A stretch of 64,000 bases of DNA from Paenibacillus sp. SC116 (GCF_024733555.1 NZ_JANIOF010000005.1:124001-188000); one strand, 5' to 3'. Counted from the first letter of the stretch, positions 54,306-63,889 are shown. Notes: generated from the letters alone by a model not told the origin. Numbers and translations: made by a program.

Positions 54306-55655
54306 TTACATGTTCGCAGCTTGATTCAGTACCTTCTCATCAAGTACACGCACAAGCACACCTTTGCACTCATTCACGCCAGCTTCTGTCACTTTAACAC
54401 GGCACAATTGTCCGATCAAAGATTCATCGCCTTCGAAAATAACTTGCAAGTAGTTGTCGGAGTAGCCCATAACGTGGCCTGTTCCAGGTGCTCCTTTATA
54501 GTCGCGCTCTGGAATGATGTCCAATACTTCTCCAACGAAATGTTCTGCATATTGCAGCTGCATTTGTTCAGACAAGTCAATCAGCTGATGAACGCGGTCA
54601 TTTTTAACCTCTTCATCCACTTGGTCTTCCATACGAGCAGCAGGTGTTCCCGTACGCTTGGAGTAAGGGAATACGTGCATCTCAGAGAAGCCAACTTGCT
54701 TCATAAACTCGTAGCCCTCACGGAACTGCTCATCCGTTTCACCAGGAAAACCAACGATAACGTCCGTCGTAATCGCTACATCTGGCATCGCTTCACGGAT
54801 GCGAGCAAGTTTCGTAGAGAACTCTTCTGTCGTATATTTACGGCGCATACGCTTCAATACATCTGTATTACCAGCTTGCAGCGGAATATGAAGGTGACGA
54901 CACATCTTCTTCGAGTGTTTCAACAATTCAATCATCCGATCGTCAATCTGGCTCGCCTCGATAGAGCTGATGCGAATGCGCTCTAGTCCATCAATTTTGT
55001 CCAAGTCCCACAGCAAATCTGTCAAATCGTAATTTTCCAGATCATCTCCATACCCCCCAGTATGGATACCTGTCAGGACGATTTCCTTGTAGCCCGCAGC
55101 AACGAGCTGACGCGCTTGATTCAGTACACTCTCGGATTCACGGCTGCGGGACAAACCGCGTGACCATGGAATAATACAGAATGTACAGAAGTTGTTGCAG
55201 CCTTCTTGGATTTTGAGGAACGCACGTGTGCGCTCTGCAAAATCAGGTACGTCCAGTTCTTCGAATGCTCTCGTCTTCATAATGTTGCGAACCGCATTGA
55301 TAGGCTTGCGTTCCGCATGAATTTGACCAACAAAGTCCATGAGCTTCTCACGGTCTTGTGTACCAATAACCAAGTCCACGCCTGGAATATCCATGATCTC
55401 TGCTGGCGACGTTTGCGCGTAGCAGCCTGTTACTGCAATAATCGCGTCTGGATTGCGACGCACGGCACGGCGAATAATTTGACGGCTCTTTTTATCTCCC
55501 GTATTCGTCACCGTACATGTATTAATTAGGTAGACGTCTGCTGTTTCCTCGAATTCGACTTGGTCGTAACCTTCCTGTTTGAACAGCTGCCAGATGGCTT
55601 CGGTATCGTAAAAGTTAACTTTACAGCCCAAGGTGTAAAAAGCTACCGATGGCAT
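54306..55655 (-). CDS. mtaB: tRNA t6A37 methylthiotransferase MtaB
   Basis: 449 residues. An N-terminal MTTase domain with three Cys (FYTLGCKVN, INTCTVTN and TGCYAQTSP) binds one Fe-S cluster. The radical-SAM domain holds CNNFCTFCIIPWSRG (about 155-170), and a C-terminal TRAM domain ends the protein. MtaB converts t6A37 to ms2t6A in certain tRNAs and aids decoding. It is 3 bases downstream of rsmE, the yqeU-yqeV order of B. subtilis. Confidence 0.97.
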   Translation of the reverse strand: MPSVAFYTLGCKVNFYDTEAIWQLFKQEGYDQVEFEETADVYLINTCTVTNTGDKKSRQIIRRAVRRNPDAIIAVTGCYAQTSPAEIMDIPGVDLVIGTQDREKLMDFVGQIHAERKPINAVRNIMKTRAFEELDVPDFAERTRAFLKIQEGCNNFCTFCIIPWSRGLSRSRESESVLNQARQLVAAGYKEIVLTGIHTGGYGDDLENYDLTDLLWDLDKIDGLERIRISSIEASQIDDRMIELLKHSKKMCRHLHIPLQAGNTDVLKRMRRKYTTEEFSTKLARIREAMPDVAITTDVIVGFPGETDEQFREGYEFMKQVGFSEMHVFPYSKRTGTPAARMEDQVDEEVKNDRVHQLIDLSEQMQLQYAEHFVGEVLDIIPERDYKGAPGTGHVMGYSDNYLQVIFEGDESLIGQLCRVKVTEAGVNECKGVLVRVLDEKVLNQAANM

Positions 55656-55658
55656 TGT

Positions 55659-56426
55659 TCACACTCCTCCCATTTCACCTGTTTCGTACAGCACGCACGT
55701 TAATGCCAACATGCCTGCTGTCTCTGCTCGCAATATGCGGCGCCCCAAGCCTACGCTTACAGCACCCGCATTCACAAATGTTTCTACTTCCTGTGCGGTA
55801 AATCCGCCTTCAGGCCCAACAATAATAAGAACTTCACCCTTGTCCGCTTCGTTCGCAGCCTTCGTTGCATAAGGCTGCACAACGTCGCGAATTTGAGTGC
55901 CTCGTTCATCTTCATAGCAAAGAAGTACCAGATCGTATTGCTCCATTGCCTGTACGAGCTGTTTTACGCTCATACTTGGTTTCATATCAGGAACACGGTT
56001 GCGGTGGCTTTGCTCAGCAGCTTCCTTCGCTATTTTGCTCCAGCGCTCCAGCCGCTTCGCTTCTTTCTTGCTGTCGTATTGTACGACTGTCCGATCCGAT
56101 TGGAACGGAATGAAAGAAACAGCACCGATCTCCGTGCATTTCTGAATAATAAGCTCCATCTTGTCGCCCTTTGGCAAGCTTTGCGCAATCGTTACCCGAC
56201 ATGCCGCTTCAGCCGTCGTCTCCCGATGCTCGACGATGCGTGCTTTCACTTGCTCGCTGTCTGCTTCTACAAGCTCTACCAAAGCTTCTCTAGCTTCTCC
56301 ATCACTGACGATGAACTTTGCGCCTGGCTTCGATCTCATGACACGAACTAGATGATGTGCATCCTGTCCGGTAATAATGACTTCTTCGTCGCCAAATTGC
56401 GCAGGTTCTACAAAATATTTTTGCAT
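55659..56426 (-). CDS. rsmE: 16S rRNA (uracil(1498)-N(3))-methyltransferase RsmE
   Basis: 255 residues from the ATG at 56426, giving the family-like start MQKYFVEPAQF; an ATG at 56438 sits directly on the SD-like GAGGA and is less likely, but start choice is uncertain. An N-terminal PUA-like domain is followed by a SPOUT methyltransferase with CTEIGAVSFIPFQSDR and IIVGPEGGFTAQEVE (about 195-209). It methylates U1498 of 16S rRNA. It precedes mtaB and follows prmA and the M50 protease in order of transcription. Confidence 0.95.
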   Translation of the reverse strand: MQKYFVEPAQFGDEEVIITGQDAHHLVRVMRSKPGAKFIVSDGEAREALVELVEADSEQVKARIVEHRETTAEAACRVTIAQSLPKGDKMELIIQKCTEIGAVSFIPFQSDRTVVQYDSKKEAKRLERWSKIAKEAAEQSHRNRVPDMKPSMSVKQLVQAMEQYDLVLLCYEDERGTQIRDVVQPYATKAANEADKGEVLIIVGPEGGFTAQEVETFVNAGAVSVGLGRRILRAETAGMLALTCVLYETGEMGGV

Positions 56427-56599
56427 TGTTATCAACATTCCTCATCATACAACTTTATTCACTCAAACGCTACCGAACTGGATGACTTATAAAAGGCTGA
56501 TCTTATAATCTTTGCAGATCACCTTACTTCCACCATTCTCAGTCTTATAGCACTTTGAATTATAGCAGCGCTGTTGAATTGTGCTTCGGTTCAAAGAAG

Positions 56600-57280
56600 T
56601 TATGCAAAGATTCCTAACCAGAATTGAATGATACCCATCATCATTGGTTCCACAAGACTGAATAAAGGTTCAATCGTGACAGCTCTAAGCGGCGGAATGA
56701 ACACGATTAACAAGAAGATAAAGACAGACCACTGTTCAAACTGCGCCAGCTTGCGACGGACCGGAAGGGGGGCAAGCTCCTCTACTATACGGTAACCATC
56801 TAGCGGTGGCAGTGGAATCAAGTTAAAGATGAACATGACAATATTGAACTGCAGGAAATAAATAAAGAATATTTCCAAGGCCTCAGATACACGAGGATTG
56901 CCTGTCCCTAAATCAACCCCAAGACTAAAAATAAGCAAATAATAGATAAACATACCGAAAAAGGCAAGCAGCAAGTTACTTAACGGCCCTACTGCAGTCA
57001 CGATAATACTCATCATACGTGGCTTGTTAAAATTCGCACGGTTCACAGGTACAGGCTTCGCCCACCCGAACCCTACAATCACGAATAGCAGCAAGCCAAA
57101 AATGTCGATATGCTTGGCCGGATTTAATGTAACACGACCAAGCATTTTAGCCGTCGGATCACCGAACTTGTGTGCAGCATAAGCATGTGCAAATTCATGA
57201 ACCGCAAATGCAATCAATAATACAAGCACGACAAATGGCAGATGATCTATAGGCACTCGAAAAAAACTATTCCAATCCAT
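56600..57280 (-). CDS. site-2 protease family membrane protein (M50)
   Basis: 226 residues. The zinc motif VHEFAHAYAAHKFGD (about 26-40) and the second motif FNLIPLPPLDGYRI (about 150-163) identify an M50 rhomboid-like intramembrane metalloprotease. Five membrane helices are predicted. No PDZ domain is present, so the compact YwhC-type subfamily is likely. Its target is unknown. It lies between prmA and rsmE; this insertion is not in the B. subtilis prmA-rsmE-mtaB series. Confidence 0.92.
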   Translation of the reverse strand: MDWNSFFRVPIDHLPFVVLVLLIAFAVHEFAHAYAAHKFGDPTAKMLGRVTLNPAKHIDIFGLLLFVIVGFGWAKPVPVNRANFNKPRMMSIIVTAVGPLSNLLLAFFGMFIYYLLIFSLGVDLGTGNPRVSEALEIFFIYFLQFNIVMFIFNLIPLPPLDGYRIVEELAPLPVRRKLAQFEQWSVFIFLLIVFIPPLRAVTIEPLFSLVEPMMMGIIQFWLGIFA

Positions 57281-57347
57281 TCTCTCCCACGCCTTTCTGT
57301 TCAGACATCACGTACATGATAATCATTGAAATTGAAATGACGTTAAC

Positions 57348-58328
57348 CTATACTTTGCGAGCAACCATAGCGATCCAATCTTCGTCACGATGCTTCGCTT
57401 CAATAACGAAGCCGCCCTTGATTAGCTCCTGCTCAACAAGCTCTTCTTTGTTCTTGAAAATACCAGAAGCGATATAAATACCGTTCGGTTGAAGCGCCTT
57501 GTAAACATCATCGATAAACAGAACGATAATCTCTGCCAAAATGTTTGCAACTACAACGGGAACAGGTAATGTTACACCTAATCCAGTGTCCTTGTTGTCA
57601 CCATTTTGCGTATCGATAATTTTTAATAGATCGCCTTCACGTACCGTTACTTGATCGGACAATCCGTTAAGGCTGACATTCTCCGTCGCACTCGCTACCG
57701 CTACGGGATCAAGATCGATCGCCAGTACATGGCGAGCACCAAGCTTCATAGCGCCGATTGCCAAAATACCAGAGCCTGTCCCGACATCAATGACTTCTTC
57801 CCCACCTTGAATAACGCTTTCCAATGTGCGCAAGCAAAGAGAAGTTGTCGGATGTGTCCCTGTTCCGAATGCCATACCTGGATCAAGCTCGATAATTTTC
57901 TCGTTCTCTGATTCAGGTGTATACTCTTCCCATGTCGGCTTAATCGTCAATCGTTCCGAAACACGAATCGGCTTGAAATATTGTTTCCACGCATTGGCCC
58001 AATCGTCTTCATGAACGCGTCGCCAGCTCATCTTCACATCACCTGTATCGATGTTAAAGCTGCTCAATTCATCGATGCGAGCCTTCACTTCTTCTCCAAC
58101 AGCTTGCAAATCTGTTCCGTCAGCAAAGTATCCTTGAATAACGGCTTGACCTTCAGGAATATCGTTCAAATCGTGCTCGTACCATTGTCCATAGCTCGTA
58201 TCACGTTGTTTATTCAAAGTACCGGATTCTTCGATAGCGACTCCGCCCGCTCCAGCTTCATGCAAGAAATTAGAAATCATCTCCTGCGACTCTTCCGTTG
58301 TATGTATCGTTAATTCATGCCAATACAC
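57348..58328 (-). CDS. prmA: ribosomal protein L11 methyltransferase
   Basis: 326 residues from a GTG at 58328, with GGGAGG 9 bases upstream. The start codon lies in the loop of a small hairpin (58320-58335). The SAM-binding core VIDVGTGSGILAIGAMKLGA (about 180-199) and VVANILAEIIV mark PrmA; the N-terminal L11-recognition domain is present. It trimethylates L11. In B. subtilis it follows dnaJ; here the heat-shock operon is not in view, and a YfhD gene lies upstream. Confidence 0.95.
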   Translation of the reverse strand: MYWHELTIHTTEESQEMISNFLHEAGAGGVAIEESGTLNKQRDTSYGQWYEHDLNDIPEGQAVIQGYFADGTDLQAVGEEVKARIDELSSFNIDTGDVKMSWRRVHEDDWANAWKQYFKPIRVSERLTIKPTWEEYTPESENEKIIELDPGMAFGTGTHPTTSLCLRTLESVIQGGEEVIDVGTGSGILAIGAMKLGARHVLAIDLDPVAVASATENVSLNGLSDQVTVREGDLLKIIDTQNGDNKDTGLGVTLPVPVVVANILAEIIVLFIDDVYKALQPNGIYIASGIFKNKEELVEQELIKGGFVIEAKHRDEDWIAMVARKV

Positions 58329-58403
58329 GTATTGGTGCCTCCCTTAAACTCTCATATTACATGCAGAAATAGGTCTACATCCTTACTATTGTACACAAAA
58401 ATA

Positions 58404-58465
58404 GAACCCCTTACAATGACAGGCCAATAGCTGCAAAGCCACTAGCATCTGTCGTTAAGGGGTTC
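58404..58465 (-). terminator. intrinsic terminator of the YfhD gene
   Basis: GAACCCCTTA pairs with TAAGGGGTTC, extended by GACAG/CTGTC. T-rich runs lie outside both arms, so it works in either direction. Confidence 0.88.
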
Positions 58466-58544
58466 CGTTTTTGGCGTTGACCAATTTGCCACTTTACTCG
58501 AATCTAAAGACTACTACAGATGTGAAGATAGCGTCCAAAGCCTG

Positions 58545-58718
58545 CTACTGTTCTACGCGCGCATCAGCTTGACGTGCACGCTCCGCTGCGATGCGATCCG
58601 CCTCGTCTGCTAGCTCCTCAGAGAATTCAACATCCTCAGCTTTAGCTACTGGTAGCTTGCCACTTTGAACTCCTTGACCATAAAGGCTCGATTGCTTGTT
58701 CTCATCATGCTGTGTCAT
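58545..58718 (-). CDS. YfhD-like small protein
   Basis: 57 residues from the ATG at 58718 (GGAGGG 6 bases upstream). The pattern VEFSEELADEADRIAAERAR matches YfhD-family proteins, short acidic, probably disordered proteins of spore-formers whose function is unknown. It has its own terminator; no partner gene is evident. Confidence 0.8.
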   Translation of the reverse strand: MTQHDENKQSSLYGQGVQSGKLPVAKAEDVEFSEELADEADRIAAERARQADARVEQ

Positions 58719-58879
58719 CGTAATCCCTCCAGTCACAAAATAGAACGATTGACTAAACCACTCATGAAGTAGGTCAATAGACATCATTCATTCTTTAAAA
58801 TGACTGAAGGCACCATTATTTATCCTCCTTCGACCCATCCTTCATCATCCATCGTACGTACCAAGTCCTGTAGCGCTCT

Positions 58880-60742
58880 TTATTTTAAGCGCCATAGTGC
58901 CGGCACATTCGGAGGCTCCCAGCCTAACAGCGAAGTGTGCGGTTGACGACATACATACACCTTTCCAGCATAGGTCACCTCATCGGTTGCTTTATAGCTG
59001 ACGCCTGCCTTCCAATCACTCGCACTCGGTGCTTGGCTCGTTGTTGCTTGAATCGTCGTACCTGTCGATTGATTCCCTGCCGCATCCCTAGCGGCGATTG
59101 TAAAGGTATACGTTGTATTGGCAGCTAATCCACTAATCGTTACACTGGCCGCTGTAACATTCACTTGTGACGTGCCATAGCTAACGGAATAACCGGTGAC
59201 ACCTATATTATCCGTGGAAGGCATCCATGTCAGACCAATAGAAGATGCTGTTGTGCTGCTGACAACAACATTCGATGGAGCGGTGGGCGGTGTTGGATCT
59301 GGAACGATCACTCCTGTCTTGACCGTTAACGGAGAACTGGCCGCAGATACATTACCCGCTCTATCTTTAGCTTTTACAGTAAAGGAGTAGGTTGTATCAG
59401 GAGCAAGCCCTTGAACCGTATATGCTGTACTAGCTGTGCTGCCGATTTTATTTATTCCTTCAAAAATATCGTACTCCGCCACGCCTACATTATCTATCGA
59501 CGCTTGCCATGCTAAACTAACGCTGGTCGTACCTACAGCTGTTGTCCGCACTTGGCTTGGAACAGAAGGAGCTTGTGTGTCCGGAACTACGTTCAACGCA
59601 TCAAGATATGCACGATGCCTCGTGGAGAATTCAAAGTTATTATAACGATCCCAGTTAATCGACCATGTCATCAGCCCGCGCATATTGGCATAGCCAGCTG
59701 GATTGCGTAGGACGTATCGACCGCCAAATGTCTGGCCTTTATATAAATAATCCAGTGCTTTGTGTACCTCACTTACAGTAGTAAACCCACCTCCTGCATT
59801 CACATTCGCAGGTAATCCGATCACGACCTGGTCAGGCCGCAGCGGAGCGAAAAATCGCTCATTGTTTCTGGCAACTGGGAAGCCCGTCAATACCATATCC
59901 GCCATCGCTACATGAAAGTCTGCATTCCCCATCGTATAGTACGTGCCATCGAGCGCTGTAATAGGCCCTGAATTATAATGCTGTACTTGCAGCCAATCGA
60001 GAATATCACGCACCGCATGAATAACTGGCAAATAAGCCCCAGCACGCGGATCTGCACCAGTGCCTGTGCCACCATAGAAGCTATAACCAACCTGGACAAA
60101 GAAAGTTTCTGGAGCCATCGTAATCATAAAGGATTCACCGAAGTGAGTATGGAGTTCTCTTATTGCTGAGATGAGGTTAGTTATGACCGGAGTAGTTGGG
60201 TTGCGGAAGTCTGAATCGCCATTATTTAAGTACAAGGAATGTCCTTCAAAGTCTATGTCCAAGCCATCAAAACCATAGGTCGTAATAATCGATTTCATGG
60301 AACTGACAAACTGATCGCGCGCTTGGGCAGTTTCTAACTGAACTTGGCCATTTGCACCGCCGATAGAGATGATTACTTTTTTGCCTAAGCTCTGTAAATA
60401 TTGCACATCCGCTTTTAGTTCAGCTGGAGTAATTTGATACGGGGTAAATCCAATTGTTCCACCGCGCGGGCCGTTAGTCGGCTCAGCAAATGCAACGTTA
60501 ATAACATCAAATTTCGGAGATACATCTCGCAGCCTTACATAGCCCGACCCGTTATCAAAGTTGTGCCAATAGCCAATGATTAACTTGTTATTGAGGGGCA
60601 AAGAAGCAACAGTTGAAGCATTAGGGCTATTATTGTCCGCAGATTCAGCGGCAACAGTAGCAGTTGGCAGGAGAGCGAAGATAAGTGCAGTAATCCATAC
60701 CCATACAAGGGCCTTACGAGCCTTTACCAACCATACATCCAT
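58880..60742 (-). CDS. secreted modular chitinase (GH18 + 2 FnIII + CBM5/12)
   Basis: 620 residues from the ATG at 60742, which has GGAGGAGG 9 bases before it. A signal peptide (residues 1-35, ALVWVWITALIFALLPTATVAA) leads to a GH18 domain (about 45-380) with the catalytic motif FDGLDIDFEGH (Glu about 165). Two fibronectin type III domains lie at about 385-475 and 480-565, each with a YSFTV/YTFTI-like strand. A C-terminal chitin-binding CBM5/12 module (SDWKAGVSYKATDEVTYAGK, then GWEPPNVPALWRL) ends it. The enzyme hydrolyses chitin outside the cell. A palindrome and SD-like site occur just upstream. Confidence 0.96.
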   Translation of the reverse strand: MDVWLVKARKALVWVWITALIFALLPTATVAAESADNNSPNASTVASLPLNNKLIIGYWHNFDNGSGYVRLRDVSPKFDVINVAFAEPTNGPRGGTIGFTPYQITPAELKADVQYLQSLGKKVIISIGGANGQVQLETAQARDQFVSSMKSIITTYGFDGLDIDFEGHSLYLNNGDSDFRNPTTPVITNLISAIRELHTHFGESFMITMAPETFFVQVGYSFYGGTGTGADPRAGAYLPVIHAVRDILDWLQVQHYNSGPITALDGTYYTMGNADFHVAMADMVLTGFPVARNNERFFAPLRPDQVVIGLPANVNAGGGFTTVSEVHKALDYLYKGQTFGGRYVLRNPAGYANMRGLMTWSINWDRYNNFEFSTRHRAYLDALNVVPDTQAPSVPSQVRTTAVGTTSVSLAWQASIDNVGVAEYDIFEGINKIGSTASTAYTVQGLAPDTTYSFTVKAKDRAGNVSAASSPLTVKTGVIVPDPTPPTAPSNVVVSSTTASSIGLTWMPSTDNIGVTGYSVSYGTSQVNVTAASVTISGLAANTTYTFTIAARDAAGNQSTGTTIQATTSQAPSASDWKAGVSYKATDEVTYAGKVYVCRQPHTSLLGWEPPNVPALWRLK

Positions 60743-60781
60743 CAATTCATACCTCCTCCATTGTTGTTTACTCATAGCGCT

Positions 60782-60803
60782 GGCGCTTACATATTTAAGC
60801 GCC
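60782..60803. repeat. perfect palindrome upstream of the chitinase gene
   Basis: GGCGCTTA (60782-60789) and TAAGCGCC (60796-60803) flank CATATT, a perfect 8-bp inverted repeat 40 bases before the chitinase ATG. This is a likely operator or mRNA hairpin. No T-run follows on the minus strand. Confidence 0.7.
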
Positions 60804-61087
60804 TGAATCTACTCGTTCAAATCACCCCCTTCATAAAGTCCCTATCAAAAAATGCTATTGCGTTATGGCAAGCTCCTCATGACAAGGTCAATTACAACAA
60901 ATACTTGAATGGCGTGAAGAAAATACGATGGATGGAAGATGAGGTAATCGTACATGTTAAAAGAAAAAGCGGAGAATGTTGGTGATGTATTTTACTTATC
61001 ATTCAATAATTAGATGATTTTGGATGGTTTAGACCTGATTCAATCCCATTCAACACGGGTAATTAATATGTCGTATTTATCATAATT
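60804..61087. other. intergenic region, chitinase promoter area; no gene seen
   Basis: About 285 bases. A weak minus-strand promoter for the chitinase is possible (TTGACC, 18 bases, CATAAC around 60880-60905). A strong SD-like GGGGG precedes a three-codon TTG-AAC-GAG-TAG frame at 60809-60820. A plus-strand frame (60761-60985) has no SD and no family look. Confidence 0.35.
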
Positions 61088-61204
61088 AGGATTTTGCAAA
61101 ATTCCACACAGTTGATCATCACGGACATATCGCCGCTCAAAAGAGACGCTATTCGTGTATATGTTGAAAAATGCTGTGTCAGAAGTGGAATTTTCCAAAA
61201 TCCT
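61088..61204. repeat. long inverted repeat upstream of the BCCT gene
   Basis: Arms at 61088-61108 and 61184-61204 are complementary at 19 of 21 positions and enclose 75 bases. In RNA they would form a stem ending 10 bases before the SD of the transporter gene. Similar arms mark miniature inverted-repeat elements, but no obvious target duplication is visible. Confidence 0.6.
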
Positions 61205-61227
61205 GAGATTAGAACAGGAGTGAAGCA

Positions 61228-62754
61228 ATGGTTTTTGTTATTTCTCTTATCATCATTATGTTTTTTGTATTATGGGGGTTGTTCGCCCCTGAACATTTAG
61301 GAGCAGTCACGGGTCAAGCCCTATCGTTTGCCACGAATAAGTTTGGCTGGTTCTATTTAATAGCAGCGTTCATCATCCTCGTTTACACGCTGTACCTTGC
61401 CTTCAGCAAATACGCCAACATCCGACTTGGGGATGAAGATGATGAGCCTGAGTATTCAAATGTATCTTGGTTTGCGATGCTATTTAGTGCTGGTATGGGG
61501 ATAGGTCTTGTTTTTTGGGGTGTTGCAGAGCCAATCAGCCACTATATGGTCCCTCCTGAAGGCGACCCGATGACGGTAGAGGCTGCGCGTACAGCTTTAC
61601 GTTACTCCTTCTTCCATTGGGGGCTTCACCCTTGGGGAATCTATACCTTGGTCGCACTTGGTCTTGCCTACTTTATGTTCCGTAAAGGTTATAAGGGGCT
61701 GATCAGTTGGACCTTTTACCCGCTACTTGGTGATAGGGTTAACGGGCCTATTGGTAAGGCAATTGATGTGTTAGCTGTCATCGCTACAGCCTTTGGTGTC
61801 GCAACTTCTCTTGGTCTAGGGGCGATGCAAGTGAACGGTGGGCTATCCCATGTATTTGGACTCCCGAATTCCGTTTTGATGCAAATTATAATTATCATTG
61901 TTCTCTCCATCCTCGTCTCGATTTCTGCCATATCAGGCTTGGATAAGGGGATGAAATTGCTGAGCAACACAAACTTGATCATCGCTGCAGGATTATTGAT
62001 CATTACACTGTTGTTAGGGCCAACTTTCTTTATATTTGATACGTTTACGACAACACTAGGGGCGTATTTCCAAAATATTATTCAGATGAGCCTGCGTCTA
62101 ACGCCATTTACCGAGGATTCTTGGGTTGCGAACTGGACCCTGTTCTATTGGGCATGGTGGATTACATGGGCACCATTTGTCGGCTCCTTTATTGCACGTG
62201 TTTCCAAAGGACGAACGATTAAAGAGCTTGTACTTGGAACGCTGCTGCTGCCTAGTGGATTTAGCTTTATCTGGTTCGCCACATTCGGCTCAACAGCACT
62301 GCACCTTGATATGTTCCAAGGCATGCCAATCGTCGAGGCAGTTAAGACAGATTTAACATCGGCGTTATTTATCACGTTGGAAAGCTTGCCTGCGGGTACG
62401 CTGCTTGCCGTATTGGCTATAATGCTAGTCGTCACTTTCTTTATCACTTCCGCAGATTCGGCAACGTTCGTACTCGGGATGATGTCCACGGACGGCAATC
62501 AAAATCCCGGAAAAGCAGTCAAACTAGCGTGGGCTATGTTTACCGCATTAATCGCTGTCGTACTGCTTATGAGCGGCGGGCTAAATTCACTGCAAAGTGC
62601 ATCGATTATGACCGCATTACCATTTACCTTCGTGCTGCTTGGCATGGTCGTATCGTTGAATCGAGCGCTCAAAGCAGAAGATCGAGAACGGCGCCAACTA
62701 GAAAAATTAAAGCGTAAGCAGCTAGAGCAATTACTGCGCGCCAGCCAATCCTAA
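61228..62754 (+). CDS. BCCT family betaine/choline/carnitine transporter
   Basis: 508 residues with twelve membrane helices. BCCT signatures are ESNVSWFAMLFSAGMGIGLVFWG-like (WFAMLFSAGMGIGLVFWGVAEP, in parts) and the tryptophan-rich FYWAWWITWAPFVGSFIARVSKGRT segment (about 305-330), where the substrate-binding Trp residues lie. It carries osmolytes such as glycine betaine by Na+ or H+ symport. It starts with GGAG 7 bases upstream of the ATG. An inverted repeat just upstream and a strong terminator just downstream make it a single-gene unit. Confidence 0.93.
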   Translation: MVFVISLIIIMFFVLWGLFAPEHLGAVTGQALSFATNKFGWFYLIAAFIILVYTLYLAFSKYANIRLGDEDDEPEYSNVSWFAMLFSAGMGIGLVFWGVAEPISHYMVPPEGDPMTVEAARTALRYSFFHWGLHPWGIYTLVALGLAYFMFRKGYKGLISWTFYPLLGDRVNGPIGKAIDVLAVIATAFGVATSLGLGAMQVNGGLSHVFGLPNSVLMQIIIIIVLSILVSISAISGLDKGMKLLSNTNLIIAAGLLIITLLLGPTFFIFDTFTTTLGAYFQNIIQMSLRLTPFTEDSWVANWTLFYWAWWITWAPFVGSFIARVSKGRTIKELVLGTLLLPSGFSFIWFATFGSTALHLDMFQGMPIVEAVKTDLTSALFITLESLPAGTLLAVLAIMLVVTFFITSADSATFVLGMMSTDGNQNPGKAVKLAWAMFTALIAVVLLMSGGLNSLQSASIMTALPFTFVLLGMVVSLNRALKAEDRERRQLEKLKRKQLEQLLRASQS

Positions 62755-62765
62755 TCCAGTTGGAG

Positions 62766-62794
62766 GGGGCCTTCGAACAGAAGGCCCCTTTTTT
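62766..62794 (+). terminator. intrinsic terminator of the BCCT gene
   Basis: GGGGCCTTC and GAAGGCCCC form a perfect 9-bp stem followed by six T. Confidence 0.96.
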
Positions 62795-62966
62795 ACTACT
62801 CCAATCCATTCGTGCGTGCTGCCCAATGTAAACGACATTTGTTTGAAACATATGCGTTTGCTGCATGCGTTCCACGTTCAATTTATTCAAAAGATGAATA
62901 TGTTAGAGTAACGATAAAGTAAGCGATAACATTGTTAGCTATTTCATCAGAAAAGGAGGTTGCATC

Positions 62967-63866
62967 ATGAATGGTGCTGAACGACTAGGATATTCCCCAC
63001 ATGACAGACTGCTTATTATTAATGCTGATGACTTCGGCATGTGTCATTCTGTTAACGCAGCCATTAAGCAGTTATTAACGGAGCAAGTAATAAGCTCTGC
63101 TACGGTGATGATGCCATGCCCCTGGTCCAAAGATGCTGTGAGTTGGGCTGCGAGTCATCCAAGCTATGACGTAGGTGTTCACCTCACCTTTACTAGTGAA
63201 TGGGAGTCGTACAAATGGGGGCCTGTGAACCGTAACGGCTCCACCCTGTCATTAGTGGATAATCTCGGGCATTTTCCTGAACATTGCTTAGCCGTAGAAG
63301 AGCATGCTAATCCAGAAGAGCTGCGTGCGGAGATGATCAGTCAAATTGAAATGGCCATTCGTGCAGGTCTTGTACCTTCGCATCTAGATAACCATATGGG
63401 CAGCGTCTACGGACTGGCATCAGGTCAGGACTTCTTAGATATCGTATTCGACGTATGCGCGCAATACCAGTTGCCTTTCCGTATGCCGCAGCATGGAACA
63501 TCAATCCCGCCTATTTTACAGCCCTTGGCTCAACAGCGTGCCGAACTCGGACTGTCTAAAGGGGTTTATATTCTAGATGATCTTATAGGGCTTCCTTACA
63601 CAGGCCAGCCTGGAGATACGTATGACGGGGTCAAAGCTCAAATGACGGCCCTGCTGCGCAGTATTACTGCTGGATTAACCGAAATGATTCTCCATCCTGC
63701 TATCGTCACAGATGAGCTCAAGTCCATTACCCCGCATTGGGAGAGGCGCGGCATGGAATTCGAACTGTTCCGTGATCCTGACGTGCAGCAGGTCATTCGT
63801 GAAGAAGGTATTCAACTTATAAAATGGTCGGAAGTTCGCAATGCTCAACGCCGCTCTATTCCATAA
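62967..63866 (+). CDS. ChbG/YdjC-type carbohydrate deacetylase
   Basis: 299 residues. The metal motif LLIINADDFGMCHSVN (about 14-29), the YDVGVHLTFTSEW segment and the LDNHMG motif (about 139-144) identify the YdjC/ChbG family. These enzymes remove acetyl groups from chitobiose-type oligosaccharides. GGAGG lies close upstream of the ATG. It precedes an MFS-type transporter, and both may be one transcript for sugar uptake and deacetylation, matching the chitinase upstream. Confidence 0.93.
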   Translation: MNGAERLGYSPHDRLLIINADDFGMCHSVNAAIKQLLTEQVISSATVMMPCPWSKDAVSWAASHPSYDVGVHLTFTSEWESYKWGPVNRNGSTLSLVDNLGHFPEHCLAVEEHANPEELRAEMISQIEMAIRAGLVPSHLDNHMGSVYGLASGQDFLDIVFDVCAQYQLPFRMPQHGTSIPPILQPLAQQRAELGLSKGVYILDDLIGLPYTGQPGDTYDGVKAQMTALLRSITAGLTEMILHPAIVTDELKSITPHWERRGMEFELFRDPDVQQVIREEGIQLIKWSEVRNAQRRSIP

Positions 63867-63889
63867 ATTGATGGAGGAGGAGATCACGA

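Noticed and set aside
54141-54986. 281-residue plus-strand ORF opposite mtaB
   Set aside because: Long but antisense to an intact radical-SAM gene, with unlikely Cys/His/Phe-rich composition.
60761-60985. 74-residue plus-strand ORF between the chitinase and the BCCT gene
   Set aside because: Its last part looks protein-like (NKYLNGVKKIRWMEDEVIV), but there is no SD or neighbour support; it might be a decayed remnant.
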